A DNA stretch of 64,000 nucleotides, taken from the NCBI RefSeq assembly GCF_001591585.1, contig NZ_BCVE01000014.1, positions 1 through 64,000 of the forward strand, written 5' to 3'. Position 1 is the stretch's first letter. Every line of letters begins with the position of its first letter. The notes beneath the pieces were generated by a model. The model saw nothing but the letters and a program-made list of their open reading frames with translations. It was not told where the DNA came from and did no database searches. The translations under genes were made by a program, and so were the position numbers. The stretch is from Niallia circulans NBRC 13626. Its GTDB lineage: Bacteria > Bacillota > Bacilli > Bacillales > Cytobacillaceae. Positions 37,401 to 46,678 of this stretch are shown piece after piece.

Positions 37401-38552
37401 ATGAATGCTATTCATTTTGGAGCTGGAAATATAGGTAGAGGATTTATTGGTCTATTACTACATCAGTCAAATTATGCTATTACCTTTGTGGATGTAAACG
37501 AACAGATTATCGATGAAATTAATCGTGTTGGTCAATATCATGTTTTATTGGCAAATGAAGCGAAAGATCAATTCACAGTTAAGAATATTAAAGGAATTAA
37601 TAGTAAAGTAAATCCAGAACAAGTGGTTGAACAATTTATCCATGCAGACATTGTGACTACAGCTATCGGACCTAATATTCTAAAGTTCATCGCGCCGCTA
37701 ATTGCTGACGGAATTAAAGCACGAATGAAAAGTAATCAAACACCTGTTAATGTAATTGCTTGTGAAAATATGATTGGTGGTAGTAGTGCCCTTAAACAGT
37801 TTGTGTTAGAGCATTTAAATGAAGAGGAAGCAGCTTGGACAGAGGAATACGTTGGTTTCCCTGACTCAGCTGTAGATAGAATTGTGCCAAACCAGAAGAA
37901 TGAAAACTTATTAGATGTTCTGGTAGAGCCTTTCCATGAGTGGGTTGTAGATGAAACGGCAATTAAAGGAGCGAAACCTGAAATTGCCGAGGCGCATTTC
38001 GTAAATAATTTACAGGCATATATTGAAAGAAAGTTATTTACTGTAAATACTGGTCATGCAGCAACAGCCTATTTAGGCAATAGAAAGAATTATGAAACCA
38101 TTTCTGAAACAATTCAACATGAAGATGTGAAAGAAAAGGTGCTTCATGTTTTACAAGAAACGGGAAAAGTATTAGTAGCAAAATATGGTTTTAATGCAGC
38201 AGATCATCAAAAATATATCGACAAAATTTTAGGCCGCTTTGCGAATGTTTATATTGTAGACGATGTAAAACGAGTTGGTAGATCACCGCTTCGAAAATTG
38301 GGCGGGAATGATCGATTAGTTGCTCCAGCGCTAGCATACTATAATGAGTTTAAAGAAATTCCTTCTTATTTAGTAGAAGTAATGGCATCGGCTCTTCACT
38401 TTTATACAGCAGAAGATCAAGAGTCTGTTGAATTAAAGAACTTAATAGATGAAAAAGGAGTTCAAGCTGCTTTTAGTGAAGTTTCTGGTTTAAGCGAAGA
38501 TCATGCTTTAGTGAAAGAAGTAGTGCTTACTTATAACAAAATAAATGCATAA
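37401..38552 (+). CDS. mtlD: Mannitol-1-phosphate 5-dehydrogenase
   Basis: Oxidises mannitol-1-phosphate to fructose-6-phosphate with NAD+, the entry into glycolysis. The 383 residues begin with the NAD-binding HFGAGNIGRGFIG; the catalytic region KLFTVNTGHAATAYLG and the lysine in GRSPLRKLGGNDRLV are present. The gene starts 4 bp after mtlF. The stop codon lies at the base of a perfect terminator stem. Confidence 0.95.
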   Translation: MNAIHFGAGNIGRGFIGLLLHQSNYAITFVDVNEQIIDEINRVGQYHVLLANEAKDQFTVKNIKGINSKVNPEQVVEQFIHADIVTTAIGPNILKFIAPLIADGIKARMKSNQTPVNVIACENMIGGSSALKQFVLEHLNEEEAAWTEEYVGFPDSAVDRIVPNQKNENLLDVLVEPFHEWVVDETAIKGAKPEIAEAHFVNNLQAYIERKLFTVNTGHAATAYLGNRKNYETISETIQHEDVKEKVLHVLQETGKVLVAKYGFNAADHQKYIDKILGRFANVYIVDDVKRVGRSPLRKLGGNDRLVAPALAYYNEFKEIPSYLVEVMASALHFYTAEDQESVELKNLIDEKGVQAAFSEVSGLSEDHALVKEVVLTYNKINA

Positions 38553-38597
38553 ATAAAAAATCCAATGAGGTTTCAAAGCCCATTGGATTTTTTATTT
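38551..38597. terminator. Bidirectional terminator after mtlD
   Basis: Perfect 17-bp stem AAATAAAAAATCCAATG with its complement and a 13-nt loop, A/T-rich at both ends. It also lies just past the stop of the small minus-strand ORF. Confidence 0.88.
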
Positions 38598-38606
38598 CTA
38601 GAGTAA

Positions 38607-38735
38607 TTAGAAGCTCTTAGAGCGTGTTGCTAATGCTGAGGCTGCCTTTGACTGTTTGCGCTTGTCCCACATTTTTTTGGCGAAGGGATAAATGATAGGT
38701 CCCCACGTAATTAGTCGTCTGAACATTTTTTTCAT
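38607..38735 (-). CDS. Small basic 42-residue protein of unknown function
   Basis: An ORF of 42 codons. The product starts MKKMFRRLITWGPIIYPFAK and continues with KMWDKRKQSKAASALATRS, so it has a short amphipathic or hydrophobic centre (TWGPIIYPF) flanked by basic residues. Support for translation is a ribosome binding site AAGGATGTG seven bases before the ATG on the minus strand and a terminator just past the stop. I do not recognise a family. It could be a membrane-associated small protein. Confidence 0.55.
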   Translation of the reverse strand: MKKMFRRLITWGPIIYPFAKKMWDKRKQSKAASALATRSKSF

Positions 38736-38979
38736 TATCTCTCACATCCTTTTAGCCTTTACTTATTCTTTTCCCAAGAAATCAAATGGATAAACAATAA
38801 CCCCTATTCTAGTTAAATTTGGTAATATTAGATAGAGATCCCTTCTTGTAATTTAGAAAAAAAGAGAATATAGTTTTCATAGATAGTTGCAACATATAAG
38901 AGAAAATAACCGTCTAATGATTAGAGAGAAAAACGGAAGAAGATTTATTCTATGAGTAAAAGTAAAGGATAGGTAATAG

Positions 38980-41079
38980 ATGGATCGATTAAAACCATAT
39001 TGGGAAGGGTTTCGACGTTTCTGGAAAAAGAGACATCTTACCCAAATTATACTGTTGGCTTTGTTATTATTTGTTTTATTAGCGATATTATATTTTACGT
39101 ACCTAGCAACACAAGCAAATGTTAGTACATTAAAGGCTGGCTTAAGTCAGGCGACCATTATTTATGACAAAGATGGAGATGAAGCAACTCGAATAAGAAC
39201 GGAAAGAACAGAAGGCATTGAATTAAAGGATGTCCCAAAATATGTTCCAGACGCAGTTGTTTCTATCGAAGATGAACGTTTCTATCAACATAATGGGTTT
39301 GATATTAAAGGGATCAGCCGTGCGTTTTTTAAGAATATTTTTGCAGGGAGAATTACTGGTGGAGGAAGTACGATTACCCAGCAATTAACAAAAAATGCTT
39401 TGTTAACTTCCGAACAGACCTATAAGCGGAAAGCAGAGGAACTATTCCTTGCTGTAGAAATAGAGAAGCATTATGAAAAAGATGAAATTCTACAAATGTA
39501 TTTGAATCACGTTTATTTTGGCAGTGGTGCCTGGGGTATCAGCCAAGCATCCTTGAAATATTTTAATAAAGATATTAAGGATGTATCTATTAGTGAGGCT
39601 GCATTGCTAGCAGGAATAGTGCAAGCTCCATCTGCATTAGACCCTTATAAAAATTATGAGGGTGCGATTAATCGCCGCAACCTTGTTCTGAAGAAAATGG
39701 CAGAGTTAAAAAAAATTACAGAAGAGCAGTACCAGCAAGCAGTGAACGAAAAAATTGTATTAGAAAATGGGGGAGGATCTTTTATTGAAAGAGATTATCC
39801 CTACTTTGTAGATGCAGTGATCGATGAAGCAATCAGCAAGTATGGACTTACACAAGAAGAAATCTTAAAAAGAGGATATAAGATTTATACAGAAATGGAT
39901 CAAAACCTTCAATCTACTTTAGAAAAAACTTTTGCAAGAGATTCCCTGTTTCCAAGAAGTTATGATGGAACACTAGTGCAAGGCGGAGCGGTTTTACTTG
40001 ATCCGGAAACAGGGGGAGTAAGAGGATTAGTGGGAGGAAGAGGAGAGCAAGTTTTCAGAGGCTTTAATCGAGCTACTCAAATTAAAGTCCAGCCAGGATC
40101 TACGATGAAGCCACTTGCTGTTTATACACCTGCTTTAGAAAAAGGGTATAAAATTGACTCTATGCTTGAAGATAAGCCTTTCAAAAAGGGTGATTATGAA
40201 CCGAAAAACTTCACGAAGACTTATAGAGGCGAAGTTCCGATGTATGAAGCATTAGAAGACTCTTTAAATGTGCCAGCAGTCTGGCTGCTAGATAAAATTG
40301 GTTTGGAAAATGGTCTTAAATCCCTTGATCGCTTCGGCATTCCTTATGAAAAAGAGGATGAATATCTAGGAATAGCTTTAGGCGGGATGTACAGTGGTGT
40401 TTCACCATTACAAATGGCGAGCGCTTATTCTACATTTCCTAATGAGGGAGTCCGAATGGAAAGTCATTTGATTACAAAAATTGTTGGACCGACAGGCAAT
40501 GTTGTGGCTGAATATGAGCCAAAATCGACAAGAGTTACTTCCAAATCCGTGGCAAATGACATGACCTCCATGTTATTGGATGTTATTAAATCAGGAACTG
40601 GCCAAGGAGCAAAAATAACAGGATTTCAACTTGCCGGAAAAACAGGTTCCACTCAATTAAAGGATTCGAATATTCCTGGTACAAAGGATCAATGGTTTGT
40701 AGGGTATACCCCTAATTTAGTTGGGTCGATGTGGCTTGGATATGATAAAACAGATAACAATCATTATCTGCCAAGCAAAAGTTCTGGCGATGTAGTACCA
40801 ATTTTCAAAACAATTATGGATCAAGCCGTACAATATGTAGAGCCAGAGAATTTTCAGGTTCAATCTGTAAGTGATAGACTTGCAAATAAGGATAGTAAAA
40901 ATGTAAATAAAAAAGTAGAAGAAACGAAAAAGGCAATTAAAGAGAAAGCAGAAGAAATAGAAACAACTATAAAAGAGAATTCTTCCAAGTGGAGCCAAGT
41001 TGTAGACGAGATTAAAGAAGATGCGAAAAAGGTAAATGATAAGGTAAAAGGGAAATTACAAGAAATACTAGGAAATTAA
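38980..41079 (+). CDS. Class A penicillin-binding protein (bifunctional transglycosylase/transpeptidase)
   Basis: The 699 residues comprise a short basic cytoplasmic tail, one membrane anchor (about 22-45), a GT51 transglycosylase domain (about 70-250) with catalytic Glu in SIEDERFYQHNG, GGGSTITQQLTKN and KAEELFLAVEIEKHY, and a transpeptidase domain (about 330-615) with SxxK in PGSTMKPLA, SLN in EDSLNVPAVW and KTG in GKTGSTQ. A lysine/glutamate-rich coiled tail of about 70 residues ends the protein. It polymerises and crosslinks glycan strands outside the membrane. I cannot tell which Bacillus paralogue (PbpD, PbpF, PbpG) it matches. Start ATG after AAAGGATAGG; monocistronic. Confidence 0.9.
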   Translation: MDRLKPYWEGFRRFWKKRHLTQIILLALLLFVLLAILYFTYLATQANVSTLKAGLSQATIIYDKDGDEATRIRTERTEGIELKDVPKYVPDAVVSIEDERFYQHNGFDIKGISRAFFKNIFAGRITGGGSTITQQLTKNALLTSEQTYKRKAEELFLAVEIEKHYEKDEILQMYLNHVYFGSGAWGISQASLKYFNKDIKDVSISEAALLAGIVQAPSALDPYKNYEGAINRRNLVLKKMAELKKITEEQYQQAVNEKIVLENGGGSFIERDYPYFVDAVIDEAISKYGLTQEEILKRGYKIYTEMDQNLQSTLEKTFARDSLFPRSYDGTLVQGGAVLLDPETGGVRGLVGGRGEQVFRGFNRATQIKVQPGSTMKPLAVYTPALEKGYKIDSMLEDKPFKKGDYEPKNFTKTYRGEVPMYEALEDSLNVPAVWLLDKIGLENGLKSLDRFGIPYEKEDEYLGIALGGMYSGVSPLQMASAYSTFPNEGVRMESHLITKIVGPTGNVVAEYEPKSTRVTSKSVANDMTSMLLDVIKSGTGQGAKITGFQLAGKTGSTQLKDSNIPGTKDQWFVGYTPNLVGSMWLGYDKTDNNHYLPSKSSGDVVPIFKTIMDQAVQYVEPENFQVQSVSDRLANKDSKNVNKKVEETKKAIKEKAEEIETTIKENSSKWSQVVDEIKEDAKKVNDKVKGKLQEILGN

Positions 41080-41090
41080 TCGTTTCAAAA

Positions 41091-41157
41091 GATAGAAGTA
41101 GATACTGATACTAGTGGCAGCTGCTATTAGTATCAGTATAAATTTCTATCTTTTTTT
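41091..41157 (+). terminator. Intrinsic terminator of the class A PBP gene
   Basis: Nested hairpin: outer GATAGAA/TTTCTATC and inner TACTGATACTA/TAGTATCAGTA arms, followed by seven T. Confidence 0.85.
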
Positions 41158-41696
41158 CATAAGCAGCAAGAAGGGAAGATTTGTTTCTTATAATTTTGTA
41201 TAACTAGAGATAAATAATGGATAGAATTAGGAAAGAGTATGAGGTTTATTTATATCGAGCTTGTGATAAATATAACAGAATAAATAAAAGGGGGAATGTT
41301 CATTTACAGAAGGAAAAACACGAATAAAATGATGGAAAAAGCAACCAGTATAAATTATAATTGATGTAAGCGTTTTTAAAAGGAGATTTGAAGAAATGAT
41401 CTAATTTGTAAAAATGTTTGTGACATAATTGTGGACGTGGATTTTAATAATGGTATCTGCTATAATAAAAAGGTTGATAAAATCTTGAATATAGGAAAAC
41501 ATAAGGATAGAAAATGTGAAAATTGGTAAAATTATACTTACGTTTTTTGTCACATATAATAGGTTCAAGATATGATATCATCATACAGGTAGTAATAATT
41601 CCTATTTTACCTCTGTAATATGAATGTTCTGTGTCTAAATATCGAACATTCTGTGAATAATTTAACATTTTAATTTATATGGAAGGAGCTGTACAA
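41158..41696. other. Long qox upstream region without a supported gene
   Basis: About 540 bp. Beyond the cre site at 41365 it holds a consensus AAGGAG site followed by ATG-ATC-TAA at about 41396, a TATAAT at 41555-41560 that may be the qox -10 (poor -35), a palindrome ATGATATCAT near 41571-41580, and an 8-bp inverted repeat GAATGTTC (41622) / GAACATTC (41644). The last lies 45 bp before the qoxA start and could be an operator or a 5'-UTR hairpin. No ORF here looks coding. Confidence 0.45.
41365..41378. promoter_or_regulatory. Candidate CcpA cre site
   Basis: TGTAAGCGTTTTTA matches TGWAANCGNTNWCA at 13 of 14 positions. It is 330 bp from qoxA, so it may act on a distal qox promoter or be a relic of a lost gene. 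Confidence 0.5.
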
Positions 41697-42626
41697 ATGA
41701 AAAAGGGAGTTTTAGTTTCGCTTTTAGCAATTGTACCATTATTCATTTTAAGTGGCTGTGAATCCATGGTAGTATTTGACCCGCAAGGTCCTGTTGCTAG
41801 AAGTATTACGGACTTGATTAACTGGTCAATTGTATTAATGGCTTTTGTTTGTCTAGTAGTTTTTGCACTATTTGGCTACATAGTTTGGAAGTATCGTGCA
41901 ACCAAAGAAAATGCTGACTATGAACCAGATGAACATGGAAGCACAAAGCTTGAAATTGTTTGGACTGTAATACCGTTCTTAATAATCATTGCATTAACGG
42001 TTCCAACTGTAAAAACAATCTTTGCTTTAGAAGATGTTCCAAAAGATTATAAAGATCGTGATCCAGTAGTGATTAACGTTACTTCTGCAGATTGGAAATG
42101 GATTTTTAGTTATCCAGAAGAGGGGATTGAAACAGTTAATTATGTAAATATCCCTGCTGGTGTACCTGTTGAGTTTAAATTAACTTCTGCTGGTACAATG
42201 CAATCATTTTGGATTCCTGCTTTAGCTGGTCAAAAGTATACAATGTATGGTGCTGAAACAGAACTTTATGTGGTAGCAGATAACCCAGGTAACTATGAAG
42301 GACAAAATACAAGCTTTAACGGTAAAGGTTATGCGGAGATGAAGTTTGATGTCGAAGCAAAATCTGTTGAGGATTATGATAAATGGGTAGATGAAGTAAA
42401 AGACACTGCTCCTAAGTTAACAGAGGAGAAATACAGAGAAATTATCAAGCCTACACATTTAGGGCGTATGACTTTCTCTAATACACATTTAGAGTGGATT
42501 GACCACGGTAAAGGTGGAGACTCAAACTATTATTTAAACCCTGAGTTATATCGAGTTCATGGATATCCAGGTAGAACTTTTGAAAAGAATCAAGAGTCTG
42601 ACGGAGGTGAAAAGGATGCACATTAA
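41697..42626 (+). CDS. qoxA: Cytochrome aa3 quinol oxidase subunit II
   Basis: Subunit II of the proton-pumping menaquinol oxidase. It has a lipoprotein signal ending LSGC (Cys21), two membrane helices (about 40-62 and 83-105) and a cupredoxin domain outside the membrane. The CuA ligands of cytochrome c oxidases are absent, as expected of a quinol oxidase (IPALAGQKYTMYG has no Cys pair). The ATG at 41697 follows GGAAGGAG; an in-frame ATG at 41679 lies before that site. 309 residues. First of qoxABCD. Confidence 0.94.
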   Translation: MKKGVLVSLLAIVPLFILSGCESMVVFDPQGPVARSITDLINWSIVLMAFVCLVVFALFGYIVWKYRATKENADYEPDEHGSTKLEIVWTVIPFLIIIALTVPTVKTIFALEDVPKDYKDRDPVVINVTSADWKWIFSYPEEGIETVNYVNIPAGVPVEFKLTSAGTMQSFWIPALAGQKYTMYGAETELYVVADNPGNYEGQNTSFNGKGYAEMKFDVEAKSVEDYDKWVDEVKDTAPKLTEEKYREIIKPTHLGRMTFSNTHLEWIDHGKGGDSNYYLNPELYRVHGYPGRTFEKNQESDGGEKDAH

Positions 42627-44568
42627 GTGGGATGACATTGTTATTACTGGTGATCCCCTAATATTGTCTGCTCAAATAGGTATTATTCTAACCATGCTTG
42701 CTGTAGTAGTTGGTGTTACTTATTTTAAGAAGTGGCAATATTTATGGGATGAATGGATAACAACGGTTGATCACAAAAAAATCGGTATCATGTATATTAT
42801 TGTTGCCGTATTAATGTTCTTCCGTGGTGGAGTAGACGGTTTGATGATGAAATATCAAACATCAGCTCCTGAAATGAAATTTTTAGATCCACAGCATTAT
42901 AATGAAGTATTTACAACGCATGGTGTTATCATGATTCTTTTTATGGCGATGCCAGCATTGATTGGATTAATGAACGTAGTTATTCCATTGCAAATTGGTG
43001 CACGTGATGTTGCGTTCCCCCAATTGAATGCATTAAGCTTCTGGTTAACATTCAGTGGAGCAATGCTATTCAATATTTCTTTCGTAATTGGTGGTTCTCC
43101 TGATGCAGGATGGACATCCTATTTCCCTCTAGCGGGGAAAGAATTTACACCAGGAGTTGGAAACAACTTCTATGCAATTGGACTGCAAATCGCAGGTATT
43201 GGTACGTTAATGACAGGTATTAACTTTATTGTGACAATCCTGAAAATGCGTGCTAAAGGGATGACCTTAATGAAAATGCCAATGTTTACTTGGACTTCAT
43301 TAATTACAAACGTAATTATTGTGTTTGCATTCCCTATTTTAACTGTTGCATTAGCATTAATGACATTTGACCGTTTATTCGGAACTCATTTCTTCACGAT
43401 TTCTGGTGGAGGAAATGCGATGTTATGGAATAACCTATTCTGGTTATGGGGACATCCAGAGGTATATATTGTTATCTTGCCTGCATTTGGAATGTTCTCT
43501 GAAGTTATTGCTACATTCTCGAAAAAACGCCTATATGGTTATAATTCAATGATTATCTCTATTGTCGGTATTGCATTATTGAGTTTCCTTGTGTGGGTTC
43601 ACCATTTCTATACAATGGGATCTGGACCAGTTGTAAACTCTGTATTCTCAATCACAACTATGTTAATCGCAGTTCCAACTGGGGTTAAGATTTTCAACTG
43701 GTTGTTTACTATGAGAAAAGGACGTATCCAATTTACAACGGCAATGCTATGGGCGCTTGCATTTATTCCGACCTTTACTATTGGTGGGGTAACGGGAGTT
43801 ATGCTGGCAATGGCTGCAGCAGACTATCAATATCATAATACATTATTCTTAGTAGCTCATTTCCACTATGTATTAATACCAGGTGTTGTATATGCAGTAT
43901 TTGCTGGTTTCTATTACTGGTGGCCAAAAATGTTTGGTTATGCATTAAACGAACGTTTAGGAAAATGGCATTTCTGGTTGTTTAATATTGGTTTTAATGT
44001 AACCTTTATGCCAATGTTCTTCTTAGGCTTAAAAGGAGCAGTAAGACGTTCTTATACTTTCTCAGCGGAATCTGGATTTGCGCCATTGTTCATGTTATCA
44101 GCAATCGGATCTCTTATTCTTGCTGCTGGATTTGCCGTACTAGTTTATAACATCTACTATAGTACTCGTTATGCAGATAGAAAGATTTCTACAGATCCAT
44201 GGGATGCAAGAACACTAGAATGGCATACAGCTTCACCAGTTCAGCCATATAACTTTGCAAGTACTCCAGAAGTAAAAGCATTAGATGCGTTCTGGTATAT
44301 GAAGAAAAATAATGAAGGCTTAGTATTAAAAGAAGAAGAACTAGAGGAAATACACATGCCAAGCAATTCTGGGCTTCCATTCTATATGTGTGTTGTATTT
44401 GGTATCGTCGGTTTCTTCCTAATATTTGAATGGTTTATTCCAGCTGCAATTTGTAGCTTAGGTATTTTTGTTGGCTTAATCATTCGTTCCTTTGATTATA
44501 ACGAAGGTTATCATATTAAACTGGATGTTATTAAGAAAACGGAACGTGCATGGAGAGGTGAGAAATAA
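42616..44568 (+). CDS. qoxB: Cytochrome aa3 quinol oxidase subunit I
   Basis: Catalytic subunit of 650 residues (649 in B. subtilis) with about 14-15 membrane helices. Haem and CuB ligands are visible: FTTHGVIMILFMAMP (haem a His), WGHPEVYIVILPAFG (His-Tyr crosslink region), VWVHHFYTMG (CuB His pair) and LVAHFHYVLIPG (haem a3 and a His). Start ATG at 42616 after GGAGGTGAAAAGG, overlapping qoxA by 11 bp; the longer reading has no ribosome binding site. Confidence 0.95.
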   Translation: MHIKWDDIVITGDPLILSAQIGIILTMLAVVVGVTYFKKWQYLWDEWITTVDHKKIGIMYIIVAVLMFFRGGVDGLMMKYQTSAPEMKFLDPQHYNEVFTTHGVIMILFMAMPALIGLMNVVIPLQIGARDVAFPQLNALSFWLTFSGAMLFNISFVIGGSPDAGWTSYFPLAGKEFTPGVGNNFYAIGLQIAGIGTLMTGINFIVTILKMRAKGMTLMKMPMFTWTSLITNVIIVFAFPILTVALALMTFDRLFGTHFFTISGGGNAMLWNNLFWLWGHPEVYIVILPAFGMFSEVIATFSKKRLYGYNSMIISIVGIALLSFLVWVHHFYTMGSGPVVNSVFSITTMLIAVPTGVKIFNWLFTMRKGRIQFTTAMLWALAFIPTFTIGGVTGVMLAMAAADYQYHNTLFLVAHFHYVLIPGVVYAVFAGFYYWWPKMFGYALNERLGKWHFWLFNIGFNVTFMPMFFLGLKGAVRRSYTFSAESGFAPLFMLSAIGSLILAAGFAVLVYNIYYSTRYADRKISTDPWDARTLEWHTASPVQPYNFASTPEVKALDAFWYMKKNNEGLVLKEEELEEIHMPSNSGLPFYMCVVFGIVGFFLIFEWFIPAAICSLGIFVGLIIRSFDYNEGYHIKLDVIKKTERAWRGEK

Positions 44569-45176
44569 TGGCAAAAGTCGATAAGTCCTTACCACTAGAA
44601 TATCAAACAGAGCAAAGTCGTTTAAATATTCTAGGCTTCTGGATTTTCCTTGGTGCGGAGGTTGTATTATTCGCTACCTTATTTGCAGCCTATGGATCTT
44701 TAAAGGATAACTTTGCAGGCGGACCTACTCCAGCTGAATTATTTAAATTAAAAGATGTAATGATTGAAACACTTTTACTATTAACAAGTAGTTTCACTTG
44801 TGGGATCGCTATCTGGTATATGCGTCGCCAAAATTTAAAAGGATTATTAACATGGTTAATTATCACTTTAGCATTGGGTGCAGGCTTCGTCTTTGTGGAA
44901 GTAAATGAATTTATTCATTATGTACATGAAGGAGCGACAATGCAGACAAGTGCCTTCCTTTCTTCGTTCTTTGTATTGCTAGGAACACACGGATTGCACG
45001 TATCCTTAGGTATAGGCTGGGCGATATTGATTATTATTCAATTGCTTAAACATGGCTTAACACCAACAACTGCTCGTAAGACATTTATTATAAGTTTATA
45101 CTGGCATTTCTTAGACGTTGTGTGGATTTTCATCTTCACATTCGTTTATCTTGCTAGAATGAAAATGGGAGGGTAA
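44568..45176 (+). CDS. qoxC: Cytochrome aa3 quinol oxidase subunit III
   Basis: Five-helix subunit III, 202 residues. Conserved elements are LGFWIFLGAEVVLFATLFAAY, the FVEVNEFIHYVHEG helix and the C-terminal SLYWHFLDVVWIFIFTFVYL. Its ATG overlaps the qoxB stop (TAATG). Confidence 0.94.
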   Translation: MAKVDKSLPLEYQTEQSRLNILGFWIFLGAEVVLFATLFAAYGSLKDNFAGGPTPAELFKLKDVMIETLLLLTSSFTCGIAIWYMRRQNLKGLLTWLIITLALGAGFVFVEVNEFIHYVHEGATMQTSAFLSSFFVLLGTHGLHVSLGIGWAILIIIQLLKHGLTPTTARKTFIISLYWHFLDVVWIFIFTFVYLARMKMGG

Positions 45177-45182
45177 TAAAAG

Positions 45183-45488
45183 ATGGCAAAAAATCATGAA
45201 AATGAAAAATTTCCAATTAGTCATATTGCAGGTTTTATTGTTTCTTTATTACTTACCTTCGCAGCTGTAGGGGCTAAGTTATATACAGATCTTCCAATGG
45301 TTACTGTAATGTGGATTATCGGGGCATTAGCTGTGATTCAGGCAATTCTTCAACTGTTTATGTTTATGCATCTTACAGAAGGAGAAGGGCAAGTACAGAC
45401 TATTAATATCATTTATGCTTTCTTCTGCGCAATTGTCGTTGCCGGTGGAACAATTTGGGTAATGACGTCAGGACACGTACATTACTAA
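45183..45488 (+). CDS. qoxD: Cytochrome aa3 quinol oxidase subunit IV
   Basis: Small subunit of 101 residues with three membrane helices, including AIQAILQLFMFMHLTEGEG-like sequence (residues 50-70) typical of the CyoD/QoxD family. It is somewhat shorter than B. subtilis QoxD (124). It starts 7 bp after qoxC and closes the operon. Confidence 0.92.
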   Translation: MAKNHENEKFPISHIAGFIVSLLLTFAAVGAKLYTDLPMVTVMWIIGALAVIQAILQLFMFMHLTEGEGQVQTINIIYAFFCAIVVAGGTIWVMTSGHVHY

Positions 45489-45497
45489 TAAAGTTAG

Positions 45498-45527
45498 AAA
45501 AAAGCCTCCCTTTGGGGGCTTTTTTTG
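45498..45527 (+). terminator. Intrinsic terminator of the qox operon
   Basis: Stem AAAAAGCCTCC/GGGGGCTTTTT around TTT(G), followed by T. Confidence 0.88.
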
Positions 45528-45610
45528 TATATAAAAGACTAAATAACTAGGTAATAGGGATTATTATTTTTGAAATGTTGTGATAATTACATTTGGCCTT
45601 TTAAAAAGCA

Positions 45611-45669
45611 TTGACGGGCTAGAAAAAGATGATAAAATAAAGAAAGAATCTAAATGATAATGAAAATCA
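45611..45669 (+). promoter_or_regulatory. yclNOPQ promoter with Fur box
   Basis: TTGACG (45611-45616), 16-bp spacer, TAAAAT (45633-45638), then TGATAATGAAAATCA at 45655-45669, which matches the Fur consensus TGATAATNATTATCA at 13 of 15 positions. Fur-Fe would sit just past the start point and block transcription in iron-rich cells. Confidence 0.75.
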
Positions 45670-45683
45670 TTTGCGATGAAGTT

Positions 45684-45724
45684 GGGAGTGAGGGAAACGA
45701 GTAATATTACTCATTGGCACTATG
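45684..45724 (+). promoter_or_regulatory. yclN translation start region with an intervening hairpin
   Basis: The only purine-rich ribosome binding element, GGGAGTGAGGG (45684-45694), is 27 nt from the ATG at 45722. The gap contains a perfect 14-bp palindrome GAGTAATATTACTC (45699-45712) able to fold as a 5-bp hairpin, which would leave about 13 nt. The arrangement may reduce or regulate translation. Confidence 0.4.
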
Positions 45725-46678
45725 AAAATTAGACACTTAACTATAATGTTAATAGTTTTATCTATCATCTCCCTATTTGTAGGAGTAATTGATATTCATC
45801 CACAAAATATTTTTCATTTAACAGCAGATCAGAGAGAAATTCTCCTGATTAGCAGATTTCCTCGCTTAGTCAGTATTATTATAGCTGGTGTTAGTCTAAG
45901 TATTTGTGGACTTATCATGCAGCAGATATCGAGAAATAAATTTGTTTCTCCTACAACTGCTGGAACAATGGACTGGGCGAGACTTGGGATTTTAGTAGCT
46001 TTAATGCTTTTTACAGGCGAGAGCCCGATTATTAAAATGTTAATCGCTTTTGTATTCGCACTTGGAGGAACCTTTTTGTTTATGCGAATACTTAATATGA
46101 TTAAATTTAAAGACGCTATCTTTATTCCATTAATCGGTTTAATGCTAGGGAATATTGTTAGCTCGATTACCACTTTTTTTGCCATGAAATATGATTTGAT
46201 TCAAAATATGTCTTCATGGTTACAAGGAGATTTTTCTTTAATCATGGAAGGACGTTATGAACTTCTTTACATAAGTATTCCGATGGTTATTGTTGCATAC
46301 TTATATGCCAATAAATTCACAATTGCTGGACTAGGTGAGGATTTTTCTACTAATCTTGGTCTCAATCACAAAAGAGTAGTGAATATAGGGTTAATTATCG
46401 TAGCGTTAGTCTCTTCTGTTGTATTGCTGACAGTAGGAATGATTCCTTTTCTAGGTCTAATTATTCCCAATATTGTTTCGTTATACAGAGGAGATAATCT
46501 GAAAAATAGCTTAACCCATACAGCATTATTAGGAGCAGTCTTTGTATTATTCTGTGATATTCTTGGCAGAGTGATTATTTATCCGTATGAGATATCGATC
46601 GGTGTGATGGTGGGTGTCATTGGAAGTGGAGTATTCTTGTATTTACTAGTAAGGAGAAAGTCTTATGATGCAACCTAG
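45722..46678 (+). CDS. yclN: Iron-siderophore ABC transporter permease (YclN-like)
   Basis: FecCD-family permease, 318 residues, about nine to ten membrane helices. Typical segments: RFPRLVSIIIAGVSLSICGLIMQQISRNKFVSPTTAG-type N-terminus (residues 41-77) and the coupling region GMIPFLGLIIPNIV. In B. subtilis YclNOPQ imports petrobactin. The ATG at 45722 gives the same N-terminus length as YclN. It forms a dimer with the next gene product. Confidence 0.9.
   Translation: MKIRHLTIMLIVLSIISLFVGVIDIHPQNIFHLTADQREILLISRFPRLVSIIIAGVSLSICGLIMQQISRNKFVSPTTAGTMDWARLGILVALMLFTGESPIIKMLIAFVFALGGTFLFMRILNMIKFKDAIFIPLIGLMLGNIVSSITTFFAMKYDLIQNMSSWLQGDFSLIMEGRYELLYISIPMVIVAYLYANKFTIAGLGEDFSTNLGLNHKRVVNIGLIIVALVSSVVLLTVGMIPFLGLIIPNIVSLYRGDNLKNSLTHTALLGAVFVLFCDILGRVIIYPYEISIGVMVGVIGSGVFLYLLVRRKSYDAT

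Noticed and set aside
41419-41438. Rex or Fnr site upstream of qox (TTGTGACATAATTGTGG)
   Set aside because: The left half fits but the right half lacks TTCACAA or TCACA.
41622-41651. LexA/DinR box in the qox leader
   Set aside because: The halves are GTTC...GAAC, the reverse of the GAAC-N4-GTTC order, and the spacing is wrong.
41444-41668. Minus-strand ORF of 74 codons before qoxA
   Set aside because: No ribosome binding site, unlikely composition (rich in Tyr, Ile, His) and it covers the qox control region.
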